DNA of 64,000 nucleotides from Campanula takesimana (lineage: Eukaryota; Streptophyta; Magnoliopsida; Asterales; Campanulaceae). This document shows, piece by piece, positions 50,116 to 59,266 of the stretch (position 1 is the stretch's first letter; each line of letters opens with the position of its first letter). The stretch spans positions 45,186 through 109,185 of the forward strand of contig JAOWBW010002221.1 of assembly GCA_026119855.1 (NCBI GenBank). The letters run 5' to 3'. The notes beneath the pieces are model-generated. The model was not told where the DNA came from. It was given only the letters and a program-made list of their open reading frames with translations, and made no database searches. Both the position numbers and the translations under genes were made by a program.

Positions 50116-50515
50116 TGATGTCTGCCATGTTCTCACATGCACCTTACACTTTGCCATGTTCTCACATGCACCTTACACACTTGCCATGTTTACACATGCT
50201 CACACTTGCCATGTTTAACACATGCACACACCTTGCCATGTTTACACATGCTCACACTTGCCATGTTTAACACATGCACACCTGCCATGTTTACACATGA
50301 ACACACTTGCCATGTTCACACATGTACCTCACATACTTGCCATGTTTACACATGCACACACTTGCCATGTTTACACATGCACCTCATACACTTGCCATGT
50401 TTACACATATGCACACACACTTGCCATGTTTACACATGCACACACACTTGCCATGTTTACACATGCTCACACCTGCCATGTTTACACATGCACCCGCGCA
50501 CTCCGCCATGTTAAT
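50116..50515 (+). repeat. Leader minisatellite (about 15 copies of a 24-31-bp unit)
   Basis: A degenerate unit CACTTGCCATGTTTACACATG repeats about 15 times shortly after the PBS. The unit length varies, so open frames through it in all three phases (for example 50222-50884) are by-products and not genes. It lies in the untranslated leader of the genomic RNA. Confidence 0.9.
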
Positions 50516-50608
50516 ACTTGTACCTTGTACCTTGTACCATGTACCCTTGTTATCTTCGCTTTAGTTTTAGGGTCAAACAAAACTCTGCTATGCTCCCTTG
50601 TACATTAT

Positions 50609-50634
50609 TCTCTCTCTCTCTCTCTCTCTCTCTC
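50609..50634 (+). repeat. (TC)13 microsatellite
   Basis: An uninterrupted TC dinucleotide run lies in the gypsy leader downstream of the minisatellite. Confidence 0.97.
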
Positions 50635-51496
50635 ATACATTGCATTGCATCATCCTAACATCAAAAACTTCTCTCTTTTCTCCTTAAAAAGAATTAGTTT
50701 CTTGCCACACACTACCACTAGTCCGTGCCAGCACTGCACAGGTCCCCATTACCCGGAGTATTCGATGTGCAGGAATTTGTGCGCTACTGTCGCCCTCTTT
50801 TCGAGTCACTCATCTACTCCACTCACCGTGTACGTTCCGCGAGCGGTGGGAACCTTTTACCTAACCCGTGTCAACCCACACTAGTATAGGTATCACACCT
50901 AGGTTTTGACCGGTTGGTTTGGCTAGCTTTTTCTTAATAGTCAATTAACGTGCTGTCTATGTCGAGTCATCCCCAAGTCAATGATGAATCGAGATCTTTG
51001 AGAGAAAGTGCACAAAAAAGTGATTTCCCTACAAGGGACGTGCCATGGCGAGATGAGTGTTTATTGTCAAGATCTCCGCTCATCATTAACTTGCGTAGGA
51101 TGCAACATAGACATCACGTTAAATGCCTTTAAGGAAGGGTTAGTCGGTAGGATCCGATGGTTGGTGGAAGCCGCTTGCCCTATAGGATCCTCGCCCAAAT
51201 TGTCCGTTTGGGGGTGTGCAATGCAGGTGAAAAACGAGGGGTCTATAGACGTAATGATGGCCTCCACTGATCGTAGTCTTCTAACTAGTTGCGAAAAAGG
51301 GGTATCCCTTCCAACCAATTAGGATATAAATAATGTATGTTTTTGTAAATTAAAATATACTTTGCATGAGCCTTCCCCCTCTCCTAAAGATCCATTGCCC
51401 TTCAATCTTTCAGCAAAGCGAGTTTGGATCTGTTCGGGTGGTCGACTACAACGTGAAGCTTCTACTCCGTCCACGTTCTCAGTCTCGTCATCAGCA
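50635..51496 (+). other. Remainder of gypsy leader before gag
   Basis: No recognised gene. A 104-codon frame at 51008-51322 starts at GTG, resembles nothing I know and is overlapped by an 83-codon frame on the other strand, so I do not call it. A plausible splice acceptor (pyrimidine tract then TAATAG) ends at about 50940. The gag reading frame is open from 51362 but has no ATG until 51497. Confidence 0.5.
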
Positions 51497-53368
51497 ATGT
51501 CAACTCCCGCTTCAGCTTCAGCCTCTGCTCCTCCTGCCAGTACCGCCGAGCTCAACACCGAGGCTACTCTCAATGGTATTCCCCCAAGCCTCCAGAACTT
51601 CCTAGCCGGTCTCGAAGCCAAGATCAGGAATCTCGAGGAAAGCAACAAGATGTTGGAGGATCAGAACCAACAGTTGAAGGGTCACGTTCAACAAAAGGGG
51701 ACTAAACTGGTGCCCGATGGAGAGAATTTCATTTATGTCGAGGATGAAGAGGTCAATACCAACTGTCCCCCCAACACCAATGCTACTACCTTCCCATTCC
51801 CAAGCTACCGCAATGTTCCACCTCCTTCTCTCTACACCCAACAAGGTTTCACTACCATGAGCAAGAACAAGGCTGTCTATGAACCTTCCCCTGAACTGCT
51901 TGGAGGTTACCTCTCCGCCAGCAAACTACCCGCACCCTCGTTGCCTTTGAGTATTGGGATGACAGCTGCTACTGCTTCCACTACTCCTCCCGTCACTCTG
52001 TCAGAAACTATCCCCGACATCGCCAATCACCCTGTGGTTATGGCCATGCAAGAGCAAATGCGAAAGTTGATTGAGACCGTAGATAAGCAAAGTGCACCGA
52101 CTACCAAGACAATCAACCCTAGCCAAGTGGGGGCTCTCCCCAAGGATTTCAAGATGCCTAAGGTGGCAATGTTTCATGGTGACTCGTGTCCTAAGACTCA
52201 TTTGGATAGTTATGTGTTGGCCATGAGGGCTCGTGACTGCACCAACGAACAAATGGCTCGCGTATTTCATAGCACTTTGGATGGTATAGCTCTGCGTTGG
52301 TTCTTGGGGTTAGAGCCAAGCGAGAGGCAAACGTGGGATCAGATCAGCGCTATTTTCTGTGAGAAGTATCAGGCTAACTTGGATTGGCATGTGAATCGAA
52401 CGGATCTTGAGAACACTATGCAAAAGCCCGGCGAGGCTATTTATGATTTTTACAAGAGGTGGAATCATCGGTTGTGCGAGGTCCAATACCCGCCAAAAGC
52501 GAAGGAACAGAAACAGATTTTCTACAAGTGCTTGCTACCGGAGATGAAAGCAGCTATAGGTAATGGTTACTTCCCTGATTTGCGGGAAATGGTTGACGCC
52601 GGAGTAAGGTACGAAGCAGGGTTCACTGGGATTGTGCCGCCAAAGGAAAGTCCAAAGACCAACAACAACAATTCCTTCCGCTACAAGGCTCCTACTGCGC
52701 CTGCGCCTCCTAGGGGTGGAAAGGAGGCCGTCGGCCAAGTGAATATGGTCCAGAAAGAGGTCCCGTTAGATGTCCAAGCCGTAACAAGGAATGGAGCTCC
52801 GCCGCAAAGAGAGAGGGAGCATTTTGACGATTTTGGAATGCCTATGGGGAAAGTCTTTGATGTGTTAGTCAAGAGAGGTCTTATCAAGCCTTTAGAGAAT
52901 TACCAACCTGCCTACCCAAGAAGTGATTTGGACGCCTCCAAGTTCTGCAAGTATCACAAGCACATCGGGCACACAACGGATGGTTGTATTCAATTGAAGC
53001 ACGTAGTACAAGGGTTGATCAATGACAAGAAGATTGAGAAGCCGAAGGGTCCTAATGTGGTGAATAACCCTCTTCCTAACAATGGGGGTGGGGTGAATAT
53101 GGTGCAAACATGCGAGATTAGTATCCTAGAGCTCATGGACGCTTTTGACAAGATAGGGCTCACGATGGTGGATATCTTCATGGCGTTGGTGACATTAGAA
53201 ATACTCGAACCATTAGAAGGACATCTCCCCGTCTTGGTTGCGATTTGTCGAAGTTTTGCCACTACCACAAGTGCACCGGTCACACTACCAAAGAATGCTT
53301 TGAACTCAAGAAGGCCGTGCAAGAGCTCATCCACAAGGGAGTCATCGAAGACCCTAGAGATTATGTAG
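51497..53368 (+). CDS. gag: Gag protein, Tat/Ogre-like (frame lost near the C-terminus)
   Basis: I chose ATG 51497; the frame is open back to 51362 but only through a TTG. An Ala/Ser/Pro-rich N-terminus is followed by a short coiled coil (LEAKIRNLEESNKMLEDQN, about residues 46-64). The core retrotransposon Gag domain runs from about residue 215 (FKMPKVAMFHGD) to 375, with the RWFLGL and YKRWNHRL blocks typical of plant gypsy Gag. A zinc-knuckle-like module FCKYHKHIGHTTDGC lies at about 483-497, preceded by a PMGKVFDVLVKRGLIKPLE segment. The frame is correct to about 53220, then runs out of homology and stops at 53368; the real continuation is in another frame (53245-53460). Gag forms the virus-like particle. 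Damage is by frameshift or assembly indel. Confidence 0.85.
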   Translation: MSTPASASASAPPASTAELNTEATLNGIPPSLQNFLAGLEAKIRNLEESNKMLEDQNQQLKGHVQQKGTKLVPDGENFIYVEDEEVNTNCPPNTNATTFPFPSYRNVPPPSLYTQQGFTTMSKNKAVYEPSPELLGGYLSASKLPAPSLPLSIGMTAATASTTPPVTLSETIPDIANHPVVMAMQEQMRKLIETVDKQSAPTTKTINPSQVGALPKDFKMPKVAMFHGDSCPKTHLDSYVLAMRARDCTNEQMARVFHSTLDGIALRWFLGLEPSERQTWDQISAIFCEKYQANLDWHVNRTDLENTMQKPGEAIYDFYKRWNHRLCEVQYPPKAKEQKQIFYKCLLPEMKAAIGNGYFPDLREMVDAGVRYEAGFTGIVPPKESPKTNNNNSFRYKAPTAPAPPRGGKEAVGQVNMVQKEVPLDVQAVTRNGAPPQREREHFDDFGMPMGKVFDVLVKRGLIKPLENYQPAYPRSDLDASKFCKYHKHIGHTTDGCIQLKHVVQGLINDKKIEKPKGPNVVNNPLPNNGGGVNMVQTCEISILELMDAFDKIGLTMVDIFMALVTLEILEPLEGHLPVLVAICRSFATTTSAPVTLPKNALNSRRPCKSSSTRESSKTLEIM

Positions 53369-53460
53369 CTAGCAATGTACTCATGGTAGAACTTAGTGAG
53401 ATCACTGATCCGGCCGAACCTGTTTGGCGGACTGTGATGAGATGGGTTGTATTTCAATGA
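53245..53460 (+). pseudogene. gag: Frameshifted Gag C-terminus with second zinc-knuckle module
   Basis: Overlaps the end of the main gag frame in another phase. It encodes FCHYHKCTGHTTKEC followed by FELKKAVQELIHKGVI, closely parallel to the first module in gag (FCKYHKHIGHTTDGC then IQLKHVVQGLI). So Gag carried two tandem knuckle modules, each preceded by a PLE-ending helical segment. A second phase change near 53420 leads into the protease frame. Originally this was probably one continuous gag-pro-pol frame. Confidence 0.75.
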
Positions 53461-55445
53461 CTAATAATAAAGAATCTTCTTGCTACTTGTTGTCTTTAGA
53501 AGAATTAGTGAGTGAAGTCGAATCTCTAGAGGAGGAGAGCCCCAAGCCCTCTCAACCTCTTTCTTGGGCCGAAATCTTCGAGGAGGCCGAAAAGACCGAG
53601 GCTTCGCCCCCTTGTCCTGACACGCCATTGTCTTTGGAGGAGCTACGTGCGGAAGTTTGTCTCCTTACAAGATCCAGTCAAGTGTACCAATCCGACCCGA
53701 AGGGTGCAAAGAAAGTCTTTGGGAAGGAACCCGAGCAAGCCGACCTAGATAAAGAAGACCCTATCCTCACTCAACTCAAACAAACCCAAGCCCATATTTC
53801 ACTATGGTCCCTACTCACCTCCTCCCTAGCCCATCGCCTCATGCTCGAGCAAAACCTCGCCGCCACCATGGTACCATCCACTATTACCCCGGAGGACGTC
53901 ACCCACATGATTGGTAATATCCACTATGGAAACATCATCACTTTCTCGGAGCTAGACAAGCCAGTGTTCGGAGTTGATCATAATGAGCCTTTGTACATCA
54001 CTGTCGAAGTAAATGGCAAGAAGATTCCCCGTGTATTCATTGACAATGGTTCTGCTATTAATATCCTGCCTTCAAGGATGATGGATGTGGTTGGCGTTCG
54101 TGGTGTTGATTTACGCCCATCCAAACAAACCATCAAAGCTTATGACTCTACATGCCGCACCGTGATAGGCGAAGTCACCTTGCCCATTACCATCGGAACA
54201 AAGATCCTGCCAACCGACTTCCACGTCATAGACATCCCCGCAACCTTCTCACTCCTCCTCGGCCGGCCATGGTTACATCGGTCGGGCGCTGTCCCGTCTT
54301 CCCTGCATCAGTGTGTAAAGTTTCAATCCGGTAATGAAGTGACCATCATCTACAGTGATCTTGTAACTGCCCAAGGGACGGACACCAAGGGCGTTCCTGT
54401 ATTACAGATTCAGCATGGGGAGGAGAGCCGACTCTTCAATGGCTTCGAAATAGTCGCTCAAGCACAGATCTGCACCATCGACCTCACCAAAACAACGGAC
54501 AAAGTGGCACCTGTTGTCAAGATACTGCGTAACATGGGTTTTATACCGGGGCTGGGGCTAGGTAAGAACTTGCAAGGCCCCACAGAATTGGTTGAAGAGA
54601 TTAATCATCGAGGGTTGTTTGGTCTAGGATACACCCTTACTCTTGAAGACAAGATGGAGCAACAGAGGATAGAATTGCTTAAAAAGATGAAACTTCCCTA
54701 CAAAAAGCCTGAAATGCGGCCATACCGTCTGTCCCTAAATAGTTACTTTGTTAGGGAAGGCGAGGAGTTTTCGTGTTTTGAGTTCGCAGAGCCATGGATT
54801 GACCCCACTGGGAAGTTGCAGAAAGGGTTTGAGATTTTCAGAGATGTGGAATTCGATCGGTCCAACATGAAGCTGACTTACATGGAATATGACAAAGCCA
54901 CGGGCAGAATTAGAACCATCAGGCATGAGTACTCCACCAAGGTTGCAGATGACTTGGCAGATCAACTTGAAGCCGCAACCCTTGACAAGCCAGCAATAGA
55001 AGCCGCAGAAACTCCAAGTTTGACTGAGACGTGGGACGGCCAATATCTGCTTCAACATCTGGGTAATCTGGGGCTGCACGAAGACATGGTTGCCGTCATC
55101 GGGGATGATTCTGAAGATAAGGTGGACCCAAGGACGTTGGTGGTACCCATGGGGGACAAGCTCAAGAATTGGTGCATCATTGGGGGACCTATGGCTACTC
55201 CGGAATTTATGGTGGGAACACTGGGGCTTACTCCTTCTCCTGTCGCCACTCCTGCAGCATCTCCTGTCACTCGCTCAAAATCCCTATCCCCAGAGTCTAG
55301 TGTTTTACATTTTGAATTTGAGTCTTCCTCTAAGTCTGACGACCTTACGTCTGAAGACTATGATCTTGTTGCAAACGCTATTTTCCCTTTTGCTATGAAT
55401 GAAACCCTCGACCTTTCCGAGTATCCCTCCATAGTCACTCTTTAA
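53424..55445 (+). CDS. Protease region of pol, with G-patch-like domain
   Basis: Open for 673 codons; 53424 is a TTG and the first ATG is 53442, because the natural start is fusion to Gag. An acidic linker (about 1-110) precedes a retroviral-type aspartic protease: IDNGSAINILP with the catalytic Asp at about residue 207 and a LLLGRPWLH block about 75 residues later, the usual plant gypsy hallmarks. DNG replaces the commoner DSG/DTG. At about 371-406 a glycine pattern (MGFIPGLGLGKNLQGP, then GLFGLGY) fits a G-patch RNA-binding motif. The frame stops at 55445; the 170 bp to the RT frame contains stops, including tandem TTGATAAA-type repeats. Whether that stop is native or damage is unclear. Confidence 0.85.
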   Translation: MADCDEMGCISMTNNKESSCYLLSLEELVSEVESLEEESPKPSQPLSWAEIFEEAEKTEASPPCPDTPLSLEELRAEVCLLTRSSQVYQSDPKGAKKVFGKEPEQADLDKEDPILTQLKQTQAHISLWSLLTSSLAHRLMLEQNLAATMVPSTITPEDVTHMIGNIHYGNIITFSELDKPVFGVDHNEPLYITVEVNGKKIPRVFIDNGSAINILPSRMMDVVGVRGVDLRPSKQTIKAYDSTCRTVIGEVTLPITIGTKILPTDFHVIDIPATFSLLLGRPWLHRSGAVPSSLHQCVKFQSGNEVTIIYSDLVTAQGTDTKGVPVLQIQHGEESRLFNGFEIVAQAQICTIDLTKTTDKVAPVVKILRNMGFIPGLGLGKNLQGPTELVEEINHRGLFGLGYTLTLEDKMEQQRIELLKKMKLPYKKPEMRPYRLSLNSYFVREGEEFSCFEFAEPWIDPTGKLQKGFEIFRDVEFDRSNMKLTYMEYDKATGRIRTIRHEYSTKVADDLADQLEAATLDKPAIEAAETPSLTETWDGQYLLQHLGNLGLHEDMVAVIGDDSEDKVDPRTLVVPMGDKLKNWCIIGGPMATPEFMVGTLGLTPSPVATPAASPVTRSKSLSPESSVLHFEFESSSKSDDLTSEDYDLVANAIFPFAMNETLDLSEYPSIVTL

Positions 55446-55618
55446 CTGATAAATTGATAAATTGGCTAATAATCAAACTAATGATATACACTTAGTTAAT
55501 AATGATTCATTAGAAGAGGCAGACACAAACACATTAAATGATGAATACATTAAAGAGATTCAGAACAGGTTATTAATCAAAAAGAATCTCGAGCCCAAGC
55601 TGCCGATGAGGTGTTAAC

Positions 55619-56108
55619 ATGCGTGAATTTGGGACCGAAGCCGAGCCTAAGGAAACGCAGATTGGAAGCTTCTTCAGCGGAGTCGAAAGGGAAGCACTGA
55701 TTGAGCTACTCAAAGAATATGTGGATGTGTTTGCATGGTCATATAAGGACATGCCGGGGCTCGACAACTCGATCGTAGAGCACAGAATCCCGACAGCACC
55801 AGACGCTAAGCCAGTCAAGCAAAAACTGCGCCGCATTAAGCCGGAATGGTCTTTGCAAGTGAAGGAAGAGATTGAGAAGCTACTCCGTGTGGGTTTCATC
55901 AGGGTGATCGAGTATCCAACCTGGTTATCAAATCTGGTGACTGTCAAGAAATCCAACGGTAAAGTCAGAATATGTGCGGATTTTCGGGATCTCAACAAAA
56001 CTACGCCAAAGGACGGCTTCCCCCAGCCAAATATCGACATGTTGGCGAATGCAACCACACACTATGAGGACAAGTCGTTCGGTGATGGGTTTGACGGCTA
56101 TAACCAGG
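55619..56108 (+). pseudogene. Reverse transcriptase, truncated after motif A
   Basis: The frame from ATG 55619 encodes the pre-RT segment (DVFAWSYKDMPG, KPVKQKLRRIKPEW) and RT fingers up to FRDLNKTTPKDGFPQPNID and FGDGFDGYNQV, whose Asp (residue 156, 56084-56086) is the first catalytic carboxylate. Homology stops abruptly at about 56108. The rest of RT including the Y-x-D-D box, RNase H and integrase are missing. The frame continues to 56632 through unrelated sequence. The element therefore cannot copy or insert itself. Confidence 0.88.
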
Positions 56109-56330
56109 TCGAGACAACCGAGGAGAACCAAGAAGCAACCCCCTCCGCAACCTCGGGGAGGACCATCAGTCGGCGAGTTCGAGCCGTGTTAAGAACGCAA
56201 TCTCCTCGGAACAAAGCCGAAAAGGAAGAACTCATCAAGTTACTGCAATACCTCAACCATTTCACAACAATGGGGGAACCGACACTCAGAGAAATAGAAA
56301 GGGCCCGCGACCAAGAATGGAGTTCAAGAT

Positions 56331-56942
56331 GTGAGTTCGCATTATGCTTCCTCAAGGAGTACCTCGCGAATACCCCAATCCCGCACCCGGCACATGGGAA
56401 TGAACTTCAGACCCCAACACCAACGACAGAATCGTGGCCCTCGCGCCAGGAAAAGGAAATCAGTGAAAAAATGCAAAGATTTTTGGGAAAAATACCCCCT
56501 CTCGGTCCCCCGCTACACAAGAATGGGGACCCCTTTCGCAAGATTGTTCGACCAACTAAGACAAATGGGCAAGATGCAGCCTCTAGAAGAACATTCACTC
56601 CTCTCCGAATTACCACCCCTTCAACCATTTGAACCTACCAAAAGTTGCTCTTACCACCAAGACGAAGGCCACGACACCAACGACTGCGTCGCTCTACAAA
56701 GGAGAATCCAAGGCTTGATGGACGAAAATATGCTCACCGACGTAAGAGGATTTTGGTTCTATGGAGAAAGCGGAAACTTAGAACTCCTCGGATGCTACGA
56801 AATCGAGCCCTATGTGAGGAACGGCCCAGAGATACTCTCGCACCTGGCTGCAGAAACGAGTCAAGCCATCTCAAGAGAAATAGAGGATTTGAAGCAACGC
56901 GTCGACGCAATGACCAAAGTCAGGGACGCGCCACAAGACTAG
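56331..56942 (+). pseudogene. Displaced gag-like zinc-knuckle module downstream of RT
   Basis: An open frame ending at TAG 56942 encodes GTPFARLFDQLRQMGKMQPLE, then CSYHQDEGHDTNDC and RRIQGLMDENML. This has the same layout as the two gag modules (LFDxL..G...PLE, then CxYHxxxGHxTxxC, then a helix). It ends in a predicted helical tail (REIEDLKQRVDAMTKV). It is too diverged from this element's gag to be a recent internal duplication and probably comes from another Tat-type family. The sequence between the RT break (56108) and here has no recognised content. Confidence 0.65.
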
Positions 56943-57025
56943 ACAGAATGGCAGATGGCAACCCGTTCAAAGAACCAGTCAACCTCAGCAAGCTCAGACG
57001 CTATTATGACTAGACTCCCCTCTCT

Positions 57026-57052
57026 AAAAAAAAAAAAAAAAAAAAAAAAAAA
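57026..57052 (+). repeat. 27-A homopolymer
   Basis: An uninterrupted run of 27 A lies 83 bp after the gag-like module's stop codon. It may be a simple repeat or the trace of a reverse-transcribed poly(A) tail joined by template switching. Confidence 0.95.
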
Positions 57053-57078
57053 TTATTACTACGCAAAAAGAAGCCCGA

Positions 57079-57165
57079 TAGACTGAAAACCCGCAAAGGG
57101 CGGTCTATGCAAAATAAGGGTGCGTACAAAGCTCGCTAGATCGAAAACCCGCAAGGGCGGTCTAG
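57079..57165 (+). ncRNA. Twin GCAA-capped hairpins
   Basis: Two related hairpins repeat at a 57-bp spacing. Arms are TAGACTG/CGGTCTA (57079-57085 with 57101-57107) and CTAGATCG/CGGTCTAG (57136-57143 with 57158-57165). Each encloses GAAAACCCGCAA(A)GGG, where CCC-GCAA-GGG forms a three-pair stem with a GNRA-type loop in the second copy. Arm sequences differ while pairing is kept. Function is unknown; this lies in the 3' part of the element's genomic RNA. Confidence 0.5.
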
Positions 57166-57234
57166 GCAAAAGTTAGAGCATTCCCCCTTCTATCTTCCCT
57201 TTCTTTATAATCATTCTAGTCTGACTGGAATGAA

Positions 57235-57282
57235 CTACGGTGACCTGAGCCCCTTAGTCCTATTTGTAAAAGGGGAACGTAG
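57235..57282 (+). ncRNA. CTACG/CGTAG hairpin motif, internal copy
   Basis: CTACG (57235-57239) and CGTAG (57278-57282) enclose TGACCTGAG and an inner stem CCCCT/AGGGG (57250-57254 with 57271-57275). The outer arms and TGACCTGAG match the LTR copy exactly, whereas the inner stem has a different sequence but still pairs. It is followed by GCAGCC. Confidence 0.5.
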
Positions 57283-57534
57283 GCAGCCTTTCAAAAGGTG
57301 CGGTCTAAAAAAAAAACAAATAACATCCAAATCTTGTTAAGCAATAAAGATAGAAGTTGTATTTTCTGAAAGCAAAAACTTTTATTTCCATAGTCATTGC
57401 ATGATAACATTTATTTGATGAGTCTAAGCTTGAAATACTTTTTGAATGAATAACCTATTCTGAAATTGAAACTAAAACAAAAGCAAACTAAATTAAACTA
57501 ATGTGTCTGCACGACTATGGAGAGACGCTCGGGA
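57283..57534. other. Intergenic, nothing recognised
   Basis: AT-rich sequence between the hairpin motif and the end of the first antisense gene, including a short A-run near 57307. It probably holds that gene's 3' UTR. Confidence 0.5.
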
Positions 57535-58967
57535 TTACTCCTTAGTGCCATTTGTGCCCTCGGTCTCTTTCTTCTTGCTTTGCCCACGGCGAACTTTCTT
57601 CTTGCTAGGATTCTCACAAAATCTTCTTTCGAACTCGCTAACACCTTTAGCCTTGCCATTAGGAGCCTCTTCACCTTTCCTCTTCTTTGACGCCCCCACT
57701 TCTTCTCCGCCTCCGTTAGCCACGCTCTTACTCATCTTCCTCGCATAAGCCTCAGCCTCCTTAATTCTCAATGAGAAACTTGGAGCACAGGATCCCAAGA
57801 TAGTGCCCCTTAGGGTCTCTAGAGTCTGCTCCGCATGCCCAAGTCTCCCCATATACCAATCCAAATACTCGCGTGGCAGGAAGGTGTTGCTAGAGCGTGT
57901 GAGGAAAGTCCTACGACTAAAGCCGGCTCGCCCCACATCTGAGAAAGAAGGACTGAGGCACTATCATCCAACTGAAGTATCCCAAAAGGGAAATCATCTC
58001 TCTCCTCGTCCCAACCCTCCGGGATGGTCTGCACCAAACCATACTGACGAAGCACTCTAGAGGGATAGTAAAAAGTAGTTCCAGAAAGGGTCGGAACTTT
58101 GATCATGTGAAGTCCCACTTGTTTCTCCCTCACAGAGTGAATGTGCCAATGGGGCACCACCCACTGAATGTCGTCAGTCACCATTTCCGCCAAATACTTT
58201 TCCCAACCTTTGAGAGTCATGCCCTCAAACCGCTCCACCATGCCTCTAATGCGGTGCATCCATGGGGCCACCTTCAGAGAAGCCGCCGGTTTATTCACTC
58301 GAAGCCGCTCTTGCAACCACATGGTCAAAAGCCTATCACTACCACAAGGCATCCCACCATAAGCCGCGAGATGGGGAATCCCACAGAGCATCTCCCCAAG
58401 AATGGCCGGTACAATATCATAACCCAAACGAGCCAAGTTCACCATACCCAAACATCCTTCACTGGCAAATCCCACCTCAGAAGGGAAAAGGATAGAGCTA
58501 AACAAGCACAGTGCAAGATGGTCCAAGGAGCGGTCAGATGTCACGTCTGCATGCATGAAGTGTTGTGGCATCCAAGAAAGGTCGACATAACCGCCCCTAG
58601 CATACCTATCAAAGTCATCCGCGGGTACGCCAAAGGTCACCAACTTGTCCCTCAAGCAAACGAAGTCAAAAGGCAAGGCAACTTTACCCTTCCCTTCGTA
58701 GCCACATAATGCTGCGATGTCTTCATAAGTGGGTGTTATCTCGTTGAATGAAAAGTTGAAGACATGGAGGGTATCATTCCAAAATTTACCACAAGCTTGC
58801 AAGAGGTTGGTATTGGAGTTCATGTGCAAAAGTGACCAAAGACACTTTATCCCATACCGTTCATCAAGTTTCCTACGACTCGAACCAGGAAGTTTGGCAA
58901 CCCACTTCTCCAAAGAGGTTATAAAGACTTTCTTCTCAAGACTTGTGATTCTAGCCTCTTGATCCAT
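57535..58967 (-). pseudogene. Antisense cargo gene 1: DUF7745/PMD-related protein, frameshifted
   Basis: Start ATG 58967-58965 in a good context (GCCATGG); the frame extends to a TTG at 58979 but the ATG is better. An N-terminal ITSLEKKVFITSLEKWV repeat looks like a short coiled coil. The body carries EITPTYEDIAALCG, NLARLGYDIVPAILGEMLCG, a GMPCGSDRLLTMWLQERL block and YYPSRVLRQYGLVQTIPEG, the order seen in the plant DUF7745/mobile-domain proteins encoded antisense in Tat elements (family call from memory). The phase changes between about 57945 and 57870. The other frame then continues PREYLDWYMGRLGH to TAA 57535 with a basic, nuclear-localisation-like tail (SKKRKG, PSKKKVRRGQSKKK). About 475 residues in all, no intron seen. 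Probably nuclear; biochemical role unknown. Confidence 0.72.
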
Positions 58968-59050
58968 GGCAAAGAGCAAGAAAATTGGCTAAAAGGAACT
59001 CAAAAACTGCTCAAAAGGTTGCTGGTACGTTTGTATGGCTGCAAAGGGTT

Positions 59051-59266
59051 CATTAAATAGTGCACAACTCCCGATTCTTGCCAGGAAAAGGAAAACCGGA
59101 GGCGGCGCATGATTTGGCCACGCGGCCACATATGCCCTGCCCCGCGGCCGATATTGTCCTTGGCCAGGCGGCCAACTTCGTCCTAGGCCACGCGGCCAAC
59201 TTTGCTCCGGATCTTGCCATGGCCAGGCGGCCAACATTGCTCTGGCCTCGCCATGGCCATGCGGCC
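59051..59266 (-). promoter_or_regulatory. Promoter of antisense gene 1: five GGCCANGCGGCC palindromes and TATA-like box
   Basis: Copies lie at 59116-59127, 59162-59173, 59186-59197, 59221-59232 and 59255-59266, plus a partial one at 59138-59148. On the minus strand TATTTAATG follows at 59059-59051, about 57 bp after the last copy and 85 bp before the ATG. This order and spacing mimic the element's own U3 (motifs, about 50 bp, TATA). A minus-strand frame full of KLAAWPR repeats here is only a translation of the motifs. Confidence 0.6.

Noticed and set aside
50137..50884. Overlapping frames rich in CHVYTC/LPCLHM repeats
   Set aside because: These are translations of the leader minisatellite in three phases.
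51008..51322. 104-codon frame in the gypsy leader
   Set aside because: It starts at GTG, has no recognised similarity and is overlapped by an antisense frame; reported only in the leader description.
49725..57282. Hammerhead ribozyme in the LTR hairpins
   Set aside because: TGACCTGAG superficially recalls the CTGATGA core, but the CTGATGA...GAAA arrangement and three-stem layout are not present.
57503..58962. Plus-strand frames opposite antisense gene 1 (for example 58107-58709)
   Set aside because: They are shadows of the conserved minus-strand protein.
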